NCBI GenBank assembly: GCA_963855995.1
Contig: OY979717.1
Coordinates: 62,001-126,000, forward strand
Direction of reading: 5' to 3'
DNA length: 64,000 bases
Source: Muricea muricata
Lineage: Eukaryota > Cnidaria > Anthozoa > Malacalcyonacea > Plexauridae
The notes below the pieces were generated by a model. The model had not been told where the DNA came from. It saw only the letters and a program-made list of their open reading frames with translations, and did not search any database. Of the stretch, positions 1 through 12,600 are shown piece after piece; positions within the stretch are counted from its first letter, which is position 1; every line of letters begins with the position of its first letter. Position numbers and translations under genes: made by a program.

Positions 1-192
1 CCTAATATCCACCATCCCTGGCCCGAATTCGAACTGTTAGGGGAGGGTAGAAGCGGCCTCCAGACCATAAGTGCTAAAACCCTGGGATTCCAGATTCGAA
101 TTCGACCATCGATAGTATAGAATCACCGTTTGTATATATGTACGTTAGCCTCTGCTGCTTGCAAAGATTGTGGTGCATTAACACCGCGGAAA

Positions 193-214
193 CGTGACGT
201 ACCATCGCGTCACG
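193..214. other. hairpin in the satellite monomer (representative)
   Basis: CGTGACG at 193-199 and CGTCACG at 208-214 form a perfect 7-bp stem with an 8-base loop. The stem recurs in the monomers inspected, including right-edge copies where the loop changes from ACCATCG to ACCATGG. A role is unknown. It may simply be inherited by every copy. Confidence 0.6.
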
Positions 215-344
215 CTTTTTGCAATACCTGAATTTAAGAGTCTAGAGGTGCTTAAAAAAATTTTTTTGCATTAATATTATTGTCAATCAACCCCAAAAAC
301 AACCCTAACACTAACCCTGACCTTAATTATAAAGAAAAAAACTC

Positions 345-448
345 AAAAAAAAAAACTTTGACTCAAAAGTATAAAATAGACGTCGCCGGGATTCGAACCC
401 CAAACTGCGGCATGGAAGACATTTACCTGGACCACTACGACACAGCAC
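345..448 (-). pseudogene. tRNA-like pol III cassette in the satellite monomer (representative copy)
   Basis: Read on the minus strand, 432-442 is TGTCGTAGTGG, one base from the A-box consensus TRGYNNARNGG, and 389-399 is GGTTCGAATCC, a perfect B box. The spacing is close to that of an intronless tRNA. A run of 11 T on the minus strand (345-355) lies about 24 bases beyond the tRNA-like end at 379, in the position of a pol III terminator, so a transcript of roughly 100 nt is conceivable. The acceptor, D and anticodon stems do not pair, so this is not a functional tRNA; a tRNA-derived SINE head or pseudogene is the best reading. The same cassette follows every anchor of the array: the B box is about 109 bases after it and the A box about 152. 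Transcription is inferred, not shown. Confidence 0.7.
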
Positions 449-2959
449 AACAATCAACAAGCCGTGTTTAAAAACGGTATTTAACATTGTCGCTGAAAAA
501 AGAGAGCATAACCATGGTGAAATGGACAGAGTATTGTTATAAAAGATGGCTTTGGACATTTGGCGCCCTGGCGGAATTGGACGTTGTTGTCGCCAACATT
601 AACATCCAATTGACTGCCTTCGCCTAATATCCACCATCCCTGGCCCGAATTCGAACTGTTAGGGGAGGGTAGAAGCGGCCTCCAGACCATAAGTGCTAAA
701 ACCCTGGGATTCCAGATTCGAATTCGACCATCGATAGTATAGAATCACCGTTTGTATATATGTACGTTAGCCTCTGCTGCTTGCAAAGATTGTGGTGCAT
801 TAACACCGCGGAAACGTGACGTACCATCGCGTCACGCTTTTTGCAATACCTGAATTTAAGAGTCTTGAGGTGCTTAAAAAAATTTTTTTGCATTAATATT
901 ATTGTCAATCAACCCCAAAAATAACCCTAACACTAACCCTGACCTTAATTATAAAGAAAAAAACTCAAAAAAAAACACTTTGACTCAAAAGTATAAAATA
1001 GACGTCGCCGGGATTCGGACCCCAAACTGCGGCATGGAAGACATTTACCTTGACCACTACGACACAGCACAACAATCAACAAACCGTGTTTGAAAACGGT
1101 ATTTAACATTGTCGCTTAAAAAAGAGAGCATAACCATGGTTAAATGGACAGAGTATTGTTATAAAAGATGGCTTTGGACATTTGGCGCCCTGGCGGAATT
1201 GGACGTTGTTGTCGCCAACATTAACATCCAATTGACTGCCTTCGCCTAATATCCACCATCCCTGGCCCGAATTCGAACTGTTAGGGGGGGGGTAGAAGCG
1301 GCCCCCAGACCATGAGTGCTAAAACCCTGGAATTCCAGATTCGAATTCGACCATCGATAGTATAGAATCACCGTTTGTATATATGTACGTTAGCCTCTGC
1401 TGCTTGCAAAGATTGTGGTGCATTAACACCGCGGAAACGTGACGTACCATCGCGTCACGCTTTTTGCAATACCTGAATTTAAGAGTCTAGAGGTGCTTAA
1501 AAAAATTTTTTTGCATTAATATTATTGTCAATCAACCCCAAAAACAACCCTAACACTAACCCTGACCTTAATTATAAAGAAAAAAACTCAAAAAAAACAA
1601 CTTTGACTCAAAAGTATAAAATAGACGTCGCCGGGATTCGAACCCCAAACTGCGGCATGGAAGACATTTACCTGGACCACTACGACACAGCACAACAATC
1701 AACAAACCGTGTTTAAAAACGGTATTTAACATTGTCGCTTAAAAAAGAGAGCATAACCATGGTGAAATGGACAGAGTATTGTTATAAAAGATGGCTTTGG
1801 ACATTTGGCGCCCTGGCGGAATTGGACGTTGTTGTCGCCAACATTAACATCCAATTGACTGCCTTTGCCTTGTATCCACCATCCCTGGCCCGAATTCGAA
1901 CTGTTAGGGGAGGGTAGAAGCGGCCCCCAGACCATAAGTGCTAAAACCCTGGGATTCCAGATTCGAATTCGACCATCGATAGTATAGAATCACCGTTTGT
2001 ATATATGTACGTTAGCCTCTGCTGCTTGCAAAGATTGTGGTGCATTAACACCGCGGAAACGTGACGTACCATCGCGTCACGCTTTTTGCAATACCTGAAT
2101 TTAAGAGTCTAGAGGTGCTTAAAAAAATTTTTTTGCATTAATATTATTGTCAATCAACCCCAAAAATAACCCTAACACTAACCCTGACCTTAATTATAAA
2201 GAAAAAAACTCAAAAAAAAAAACTTTGACTCAAAAGTATAAAATAGACGTCGCCGGGATTCGAACCCCAAACTGCGGCATGGAAGACATTTACCTTGACC
2301 ACTACGACACAGCACAACAATCAACAAACCGTGTTTGAAAACGGTATTTAACATTGTCGCTTAAAAAAGAGAGCATAACCATGGTTAAATGGACAGAGTA
2401 TTGTTATAAAAGATGGCTTTGGACATTTGGCGCCCTGGCGGAATTGGACGTTGTTGTCGCCAACATTAACATCCAATTGACTGCCTTCGCCTAATATCCA
2501 CCATCCCTGGCACGAATTCGAACTGTTAGGGGAGGGTAGAAGCGGCCCCCAGACCATAAGTGCTAAAACCCTGGAATTCCAGATTCGAATGCGACCATCG
2601 ATAGTATAGAATCACCGTTTGTATATATGTACGTTAGCCTCTGCTGCTTGCAAAGATTGTGGTGCATTAACACCGTGGAAACGTGACGTACCATCGCGTC
2701 ACGCTTTTTGCAATACCTGAATTTAAGAGTCTAGAGGTGCTTAAAAAAATTTTTTTGCATTAATATTATTGTCAATCAACCCCAAAAATAACCCTAACAC
2801 TAACTCTGACCTTAATTATAAAGAAAAAAACTCAAAAAAAAAAACTTTGACTCAAAATTATAAAATAGACGTCGCCGGGATTCGAACCCCAAACTGCGGC
2901 ATGGAAGACATTTACCTTGACCACTACGACACAGCACAACAATCAACAAACCGTGTTTA

Positions 2960-5900
2960 AAAACGGTATTTAACATTGTCGCTTAAAAAAGAGAGCATAA
3001 CCATGGTGAAATGGACAGAGTATTGTTATAAAAGATGGCTTTGGACATTTGGCGCCCTGGCGGATTTGGACGTTGTTGTCGCCAACATTAACATCCAGTT
3101 GACTGCCTTCGCCTAATATCCACCATCCCTGGCCCGAATTCGAACTGTTAGGGGAGGGTAGAAGCGGCCCCCAGACCATAAGTGCTAAAACCCTGGAATT
3201 CCAGATTCGAATTCGACCATCGATAGTATAGAATCACCGTTTGTATATATGTACGTTAGCCTCTGCTGCTTGCAAAGATTGTGGTGCATTAACACCGCGG
3301 AAACGTGACGTACCATCGCGTCACGCTTTTTGCAATACCTGAATTTAAGAGTCTAGAGGTGCTTAAAAAAATTTTTTTGCATTAATATTATTGTCAATCA
3401 ACCCCAAAAATAACCCTAACACTAACCCTGACCTTAATTATAAAGAAAAAAACTCAAAAAAAAAAACTTTGACTCAAAAGTATAAAATAGACGTCGCCGG
3501 GATTCGAACCCCAAACTGCGGCATGGAAGACATTTACCTTGACCACTACGACACAGCACAACAATCAACAAACCGTGTTTAAAAACGGTATTTAACATTG
3601 TCGCTTAAAAAAGAGAGCATAACCATGGTGAAATGGAAAGAGTATTGTTATAAAAGATGGCTTTGGACATTTGGCGCCCTGGCGGAATTGGACGTTGTTG
3701 TCGCCAACATTAACATCCAATTGACTGCCTTCGCCTAATATCCACCATCCCTGGCCCGAATTCGAACTGTTAGGGGAGGGTAGAAGCGACCCCCAGACCA
3801 TGAGTGCTAAAACCCTGGAATTCCAGATTCGAATTCGACCATCGATAGTATAGAATCACCGTTTGTATATATGTACGTTAGCCTCTGCTGCTTGCAAAGA
3901 TTGTGGTGCATTAACACCGCGGAAACGTGACGTACCATCGCGTCACGCTTTTTGCAATACCTGAATTTAAGAGTCTAGAGGTGCTTAAAAAAATTTTTTT
4001 GCATTAATATTATTGTCAATCAACCCCAAAAATAACCCTAACACTAACCCTGACCTTAATTATAAAGAAAAAAACTCAAAAAAAAAAACTTTGACTCAAA
4101 AGTATAAAATAGACGTCGCCGCGATTCGAACCCCAAACTGCGGCATGGAAGACATTTACCTTGACCACTACGACACAGCACAACAATCACCAAACCGTGT
4201 TTGAAAACGATATTTAACATTGTCGCCTAAAAAGAGAGCATAACCATGGTGAAATTGACCAAGTATTGCTATAAAAGATGGCTTTGGACATTTGGCGCCC
4301 TGGCGGAATTGGACGTTGTTGTCGCCAACATTAACATCCAATTGACTGCCTTTGCCTTGTGTCCACCATCCCTGGCCCGAATTCGAACTGTTAGGGGAGG
4401 GTAGAAGCGGCCACCAGACCATAAGTGCTAAAACCCTGGAATTCCAGATTCGAATTCGACCATCGATAGTATAGAATCACCGTTTGTATATATGTACGTT
4501 AGCCTCTGCTGCTTGCAAAGATTGTGGTGCATTAACACCGCGGAAACGTGACGTACAATCGCGTCACGCTTTTTGCAATACCTGAATTTAAGAGTCTAGA
4601 GGTGCTTAAAAAAATTTTTTTGCATTAATATTATTGTCAATCAACCCCAAAAATAACCCTAACACTAACCCTGACCTTAATTATAAAGAAAAAAACTCAA
4701 AAAAAAAAACTTTGACTCAATAGTATAAAATAGACGTCGCCGGGATTCGAACCCCAAACTGCGGCATGGAAGACATTTACCTTGACCACTACGACACAGC
4801 ACAACAATCACCAAACCGTGTTTGAAAACGGTATTTAACATTGTCGCTTAAAAAAGAGAGCATAACCATGGTGAAATGGACAGAGTATTGTTATAAAAGA
4901 TGGCTTTGGACATTTGGCGCCCTGGCGGATTTGGACGTTGTTGTCGCCAACATTAACATCCAGTTGACTGCCTTCGCCTAATATCCACTATCCCTGGCCC
5001 GAATTCGAACTGTTAGGGGAGGGTAGAAGCGGCCCCCAGACCATAAGTGCTAAAACCCTGGAATTCCAGATTCGAATTCGACCATCGATAGTATAGAATC
5101 ACCGTTTGTATATATGTACGTTAGCCTCTGCTGCTTGCAAAGATTGTGGTGCATTAACACCGCGGAAACGTGACGTACCATCGCGTCACGCTTTTTGCAA
5201 TACCTGAATTTAAGAGTCTAGAGGTGCTTAAAAAAATTTTTTTGCATTAATATTATTGTCAATCAACCCCAAAAATAACCCTAACACTAACCCTGACCTT
5301 AATTATAAAGAAAAAAACTCAAAAAAAAAAACTTTGACTCAAAAGTATAAAATAGACGTCGCCGGGATTCGAACCCCAAACTGCGGCATGGAAGACATTT
5401 ACCTTGACCACTACGACACAGCACAACAATCAACAAACCGTGTTTAAAAACGGTATTTAACATTGTCGCTTAAAAAAGAGAGCATAACCATGGTGAAATG
5501 GAAAGAGTATTGTTATAAAAGATGGCTTTGGACATTTGGCGCCCTGGCGGAATTGGACGTTGTTGTCGCCAACATTAACATCCAATTGACTGCCTTCGCC
5601 TAATATCCACCATCCCTGGCCCGAATTCGAACTGTTAGGGGAGGGTAGAAGCGACCCCCAGACCATGAGTGCTAAAACCCTGGAATTCCAGATTCGAATT
5701 CGACCATCGATAGTATAGAATCACCGTTTGTATATATGTACGTTAGCCTCTGCTGCTTGCAAAGATTGTGGTGCATTAACACCGCGGAAACGTGACGTAC
5801 CATCGCGTCACGCTTTTTGCAATACCTGAATTTAAGAGTCTAGAGGTGCTTAAAAAAATTTTTTTGCATTAATATTATTGTCAATCAACCCCAAAAATAA

Positions 5901-6689
5901 CCCTAACACTAACCCTGACCTTAATTATAAAGAAAAAAACTCAAAAAAAAAAACTTTGACTCAAAAGTATAAAATAGACGTCGCCGCGATTCGAACCCCA
6001 AACTGCGGCATGGAAGACATTTACCTTGACCACTACGACACAGCACAACAATCACCAAACCGTGTTTGAAAACGATATTTAACATTGTCGCCTAAAAAGA
6101 GAGCATAACCATGGTGAAATTGACCAAGTATTGCTATAAAAGATGGCTTTGGACATTTGGCGCCCTGGCGGAATTGGACGTTGTTGTCGCCAACATTAAC
6201 ATCCAATTGACTGCCTTTGCCTTGTGTCCACCATCCCTGGCCCGAATTCGAACTGTTAGGGGAGGGTAGAAGCGGCCACCAGACCATAAGTGCTAAAACC
6301 CTGGAATTCCAGATTCGAATTCGACCATCGATAGTATAGAATCACCGTTTGTATATATGTACGTTAGCCTCTGCTGCTTGCAAAGATTGTGGTGCATTAA
6401 CACCGCGGAAACGTGACGTACAATCGCGTCACGCTTTTTGCAATACCTGAATTTAAGAGTCTAGAGGTGCTTAAAAAAATTTTTTTGCATTAATATTATT
6501 GTCAATCAACCCCAAAAATAACCCTAACACTAACCCTGACCTTAATTATAAAGAAAAAAACTCAAAAAAAAAAACTTTGACTCAAAAGTATAAAATAGAC
6601 GTCGCCGGGATTCGAACCCCAAACTGCGGCATGGAAGACATTTACCTTGACCACTACGATACAGCACAACAATCAACAAACCGTGTTTA
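2960..6689. repeat. two tandem 1,865-bp three-monomer blocks inside the satellite
   Basis: Private variants recur at a spacing of 1,865 bases: GTACAATCGCG at about 4552 and 6417, the GGAAAGAGTATTG variant in the monomers anchored at 3391 and 5256, the GCCGCGATTCG variant in those at 4013 and 5878, and GGATTTGGACG at about 3063 and 4928. The simplest reading is one duplication of three monomers. The outer limits are approximate because flanking monomers are so alike. Confidence 0.8.
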
Positions 6690-9600
6690 AAAACGGTATT
6701 TAACATTGTCGCTTAAAAAAGAGAGCATAACCATGGTGAAATGGACAGAGTATTGTTATAAAAGATGGCTTTGGACATTTGGCGCCCTGGCGGAATTGGA
6801 CGTTGTTGTCGCCAACATTAACATCCAATTGACTGCCTTCGCCTTGTATCCACCATCCCTGGCCCGAATTCGAACTGTTAGGGGAGGGTAGAAGCGGCCC
6901 CCAGACCATGAGTGCTAAAACCCTGGAATTCCAGATTCGAATTCGACCATCGATAGTATAGAATCACCGTTTGTATATATGTACGTTAGCCTCTGCTGCT
7001 TGCAAAGATTGTGGTGCATTAACACCGCGGAAACGTGACGTACCATCGCGTCACGCTTTTTGCAATACCTGAATTTAAGAGTCTAGAGGTGCTTAAAAAA
7101 ATTTTTTTGCATTAATATTATTGTCAATCAACCCCAAAAATAACCCTAACACTAACCCTGACCTTAATTATAAAGAAAAAAACTCAAAAAAAAAAACTTT
7201 GACTCAAAAGTATAAAATAGACGTCGCCGGGATTCGAACCCCAAACTGCGGCATGGAAGACATTTACCTTGACCACTACGACACAGCACAACAATCAACA
7301 AACCGCGTTTAAAAACGGTATTTAACATTGTCGCTAAAAAAAGAGAGCATAACCATGGTGAAATGGACAGAGTATTGTTATAAAAGATGGCTTTGGACAT
7401 TTGGCGCCCTGGCGGAATTGGACGTTGTTGTCGCCAACATTAACATCCAATTGACTGCCTTCGCCTAATATCCACCATCCCTGGCCCGAATTCGAACTGT
7501 TAGGGGAGGGTAGAAGCGGCCCCCAGACCATGAGTGCTAAGACCCTGGAATTCCAGATTCGAATTCGACCATCGATAGTATAGAATCACCGTTTGTATAT
7601 ATGTACGTTAGCCTCTGCTGCTTGCAAAGATTGTGGTGCATTAACACCGCGGAAACGTGACGTACCATCGCGTCACGCTTTTTGCAATACCTGAATTTAA
7701 GAGTCTAGAGGTGCTTAAAAAAATTTTTTTGCATTAATATTATTGTCAATCAACCCCAAAAATAACCCTAACACTAAACCTGACCTTAATTATAAAGAAA
7801 AAAACTCAAAAAAAAAAACTTTGACTCAAAAGTATAAAATAGACGTCGCCGGGATTCGAACCCCAAACTGCGGCATGGAAGACATTTACCTTGACCACTA
7901 CGACACAGCACAACAATCACCAAACCGTGTTTGAAAACGGTATTTAACATTGTCGCTTAAAAAGAGAGCATAACCATGGTGAAATTGACCAAGTATTGCT
8001 ATAAAAGATGGCTTTGGACATTTGGCGCCCTGGCGGAATTGGACGTTGTTGTCGTCAACATTAACATCCAATTGACTGCCTTTGCCTTGTATCCACCATC
8101 CCTGGCCCGAATTCGAACTGTTAGGGGAGGGTAGAAGCGGCCCCCAGACCATAAGTGCTAAAACCCTGGAATTCCAGATTCGAATTCGACCATCGATAGT
8201 ATAGAATCACCGTTTGTATATATGTACGTTAGCCTCTGCTGCTTGCAAAGATTGTGGTGCATTAACACCGCGGAAACGTGACGTACCATCGCGTCACGCT
8301 TTTTGCAATACCTGAATTTAAGAGTCTAGAGGTGCTTAAAAAAATTTTTTTGCATTAATATTATTGTCAATCAACCCCAAAAATAACCCTAACACTAACC
8401 CTGACCTTAATTATAAAGAAAAAAACTCAAAAAAAAAAACTTTGACTCAAAAGTATAAAATAGACGTCGCCGGGATTCGAACCCAAAACTGCGGCATGGA
8501 AGACATTTACCTTGACCACTACGACACAGCGCAACAATCACCAAACCGTGTTTGAAAACGGTATTTAACATTGTCGCTTAAAAAGAGAGCATAACCATGG
8601 TGAAATTGACCAAGTATTGCTATAAAAGATGGCTTTGGACATTTGGCGCCCTGGCGGAATTGGTCGTTGTTGTCGCCAACATTAACATCCAATTCACTGC
8701 CTTCGCCTTGTATCCACCATCCCTGGCCCGAATTCGAACTGTTAGGGGAGGGTAGAAGCGGCCCCCAGACCATAAGTGCTAAAACCCTGGGATTCCAGAT
8801 TCGAATTCGACCATCGATAGTATAGAATCACCGTTTGTATATATGTACGTTAGCCTCTGCTGCTTGCAAAGATTGTGGTGCATTAACACCGCGGAAACGT
8901 GACGTACCATCGCGTCACGCTTTTTGCAATACCTGAATTTAAGAGTCTAGAGGTGCTTAAAAAAATTTTTTTGCATTAATATTATTGTCAATCAACCCCA
9001 AAAATAACCCTAACACTAACCCTGACCTTAATTATAAAGAAAAAAACTCAAAAAAAAAAACTTTGACTCAAAAGTATAAAATAGACGTCGCCGGGATTCG
9101 AACCCCAAACTGCGGCATGGAAGACATTTACCTTGACCACTACGACACAGCACAACAATCAACAAACCGTGTTTAAAAACGGTATTTAACATTGTCGCTT
9201 AAAAAAGAGAGCATAACCATGGTGAAATGGACCAAGTATTGTTATAAAAGATGGCTTTGGACATTTGGCGCCCTGGCGGAATTGGACGTTGTTGTCGCCA
9301 ACATTAACATCCAATTGACTGCCTTCGCCTTGTATCCACCATCCCTGGCCCGAATTCGAACTGTTAGGGGAGGGTAGAAGCGGCCCCCAGACCATAAGTG
9401 CTAAAACCCCGGAATTCCAGATTCGAATTCGACCATCGATAGTATAGAATCTCCGTTTGTATATATGTACGTTAGCCTCTGCTGCTTGCAAAGATTGTGG
9501 TGCATTAACACCGCGGAAACGTGACGTACCATCGCGTCACGCTTTTTGCAATACCTGAATTTAAGAGTCTAGAGGTGCTTAAAAAAATTTTTTTGCATTA

Positions 9601-12600
9601 ATATTATTGTCAATCAACCCCAAAAATAACCCTGACCTTAATTATAAAGAAAAAAACTCAAAAAAAAAAACTTTGACTCAAAAGTATAAAATAGACGTCG
9701 CCGGGATTCGAACCCCAAACTGCGGCATGGAAGACATTTACCTTGACCACTACGACACAGCACAACAATCAACAAACCGCGTTTAAAAACGGTATTTAAC
9801 ATTGTCGCTAAAAAAAGAGAGCATAACCATGGTGAAATGGACAGAGTATTGTTATAAAAGATGGCTTTGGACATTTGGCGCCCTGGCGGAATTGGACGTT
9901 GTTGTCGCCAGCATTAACATCCAATTGACTGCCTTCGCCTAATATCCACCATCCCTGGCCCGAATTCGAACTGTTAGGGGAGGGTAGAAGCGGCCCCCAG
10001 ACCATAAGTGCTAAAACCCTGGAATTCCAGATTCGAATTCGACCATCGATAGTGTAGAATCACCGTTTGTATATATGTACGTTAGCCTCTGCTGCTTGCA
10101 AAGATTGTGGTGCATTAACACCGCGGAAACGTGACGTACCATCGCGTCACGCTTTTTGCAATACCTGAATTTAAGAGTCTAGAGGTGCTTAAAAAAATTT
10201 TTTTGCATTAATATTATTGTCAATCAACCCCAAAAATAACCCTAACACTAACCCTGACCTTAATTATAAAGAAAAAAACTCAAAAAAAAACAACTTTGAC
10301 TCAAAAGTATAAAATAGACGTCGCCGGGATTCGAACCCCAAACTGCGGCATGGAAGACATTTACCTTGACCACTACGACACAGCACAACAATCACCAAAC
10401 CGTGTTTGAAAACGGTATTTAACATTGTCGCTTAAAAAGAGAGCATAACCATGGTGAAATTGACCAAGTATTGCTATAAAAGATGGCTTTGGACATTTGG
10501 CGCCCTGGCGGAATTGGACGTTGTTGTCGTCAACATTAACATCCAATTGACTGCCTTTGCCTTGTATCCACCATCCCTGGCCCGAATTCGAACTGTTAGG
10601 GGAGGGTAGAAGCGGCCCCCAGACCATAAGTGCTAAGACCCTGGAATTCCAGATTCGAATTCGACCATCGATAGTATAGAATCACCGTTTGTATATATGT
10701 ACGTTAGCCTCTGCTGCTTGCAAAGATTGTGGTGCATTAACACCGCGGAAACGTGACGTACCATCGCGTCACGCTTTTTTCAATACCTGAATTTAAGAGT
10801 CTAGAGGTGCTTAAAAAAATTTTTTTGCATTAATATTATTGTCAATCAACCCCAAAAATAACCCTAACACTAACCCTGACCTTAATTATAAAGAAAAAAA
10901 CTCAAAAAAAAAAAACTTTGACTCAAAAGTATAAAATAGACGTCGCCGGGATTCGAACCCCAAACTGCGGCATGGAAGACATTTACCTTGACCACTACGA
11001 CACAGCACAACAATCACCAAACCGTGTTTGAAAACGGTATTTAACATTGTCGCTTAAAAAGAGAGCATAACCATGGTGAAATTGACCAAGTATTGCTATA
11101 AAAGATGGCTTTGGACATTTGGCGCCCTGGCGGGATTGGACGTTGTTGTCGCCAACATTAACATCCAATTGACTGCCTTCGCCTAATATCCACCATCCCT
11201 GGCCCGAATTCGAACTGTTAGGGGAGGGTAGAAGCGGCCCCCAGACCATAAGTGCTAAAACCCTGGAATTCCAGATTCGAATTCGACCATCGATAGTATA
11301 GAATCACCGTTTGTATGTATGTACGTTAGCCTCTGCTGCTTGCAAAGATTGTGGTGCATTAACACCGCGGAAACGTGACGTACCATCGCGTCACGCTTTT
11401 TGCAATACCTGAATTTAAGAGTCTAGAGGTGCTTAAAAAAATTTTTTTGCATTAATATTATTGTCAATCAACCCCAAAAATAACCCTAACACTAACCCTG
11501 ACCTTAATTATAAAGAAAAAAACTCAAAAAAAAAACTTTGACTCAAAAGTATAAAATAGACGTCGCCGGGATTCGAACCCCAAACTGCGGCATGGAAGAC
11601 ATTTACCTTGACCACTACGACACAGCACAACAATCAACAAACCGCGTTTAAAAACGGTATTTAACATTGTCGCTAAAAAAAGAGAGCATAACCATGGTGA
11701 AATGGACAGAGTATTGTTATAAAAGATGGCTTTGGACATTTGGCGCCCTGGCGGAATTGGACGTTGTTGTCGCCAACATTAACATCCAATTGACTGCCTT
11801 CGCCTAATATCCACCATCCCTGGCCCGAGTTCGGACTGTTAAGGGGGGGGTAGAAGCGGCCCCCAGACCATAAGTGCTAAAACCCTGGAATTCCAGATTC
11901 GAATTCGACCATCGATAGTATAGAATCACCGTTTGTATGTATGTACGTTAGCCTCTGCTGCTTGCAAAGATTGTGGTGCATTAACACCGCGGAAACGTGA
12001 CGTACCATCGCGTCACGCTTTTTGCAATACCTGAATTTAAGAGTCTAGAGGTGCTTAAAAAAATTTTTTTGCATTAATATTATTGTCAATCAACCCCAAA
12101 AATAACCCTAACACTAACCCTGACCTTAATTATAAAGAAAAAAACTCAAAAAAAAAAACTTTGACTCAAAAGTATAAAATAGACGTCGCCGGGATTCGAA
12201 CCCCAAACTGCGGCATGGAAGACATTTACCTTGACCACTACGACACAGCACAACAATCAACAAACCGCGTTTAAAAACGGTATTTAACATTGTCGCTAAA
12301 AAAAGAGAGCATAACCATGGTGAAATGGACAGAGTATTGTTATAAAAGATGGCTTTGGACATTTGGCGCCCTGGCGGAATTGGACGTTGTTGTCGCCAAC
12401 ATTAACATCCAATTGACTGCCTTCGCCTTGTATCCACCATCCCTGGCCCGAGTTCGGACTGTTAGGGGGGGGGTAGAAGCGGCCCCCAGACCATAAGTGC
12501 TAAAACCCTGGAATTCCAGATTCGAATTCGACCATCGATAGTATAGAATCACCGTTTGTATGTATGTACGTTAGCCTCTGCTGCTTGCAAAGATTGTGGT

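Noticed and set aside
379-448. Functional tRNA gene on the minus strand
   Set aside because: B box and A box are good, but acceptor, D and anticodon stems do not pair.
280-471. Recurrent frames of 63-84 codons in each satellite monomer
   Set aside because: Several overlapping frames on both strands recur with the monomer, change with single-base variants, and overlap the tRNA-like cassette; no protein family is recognisable.
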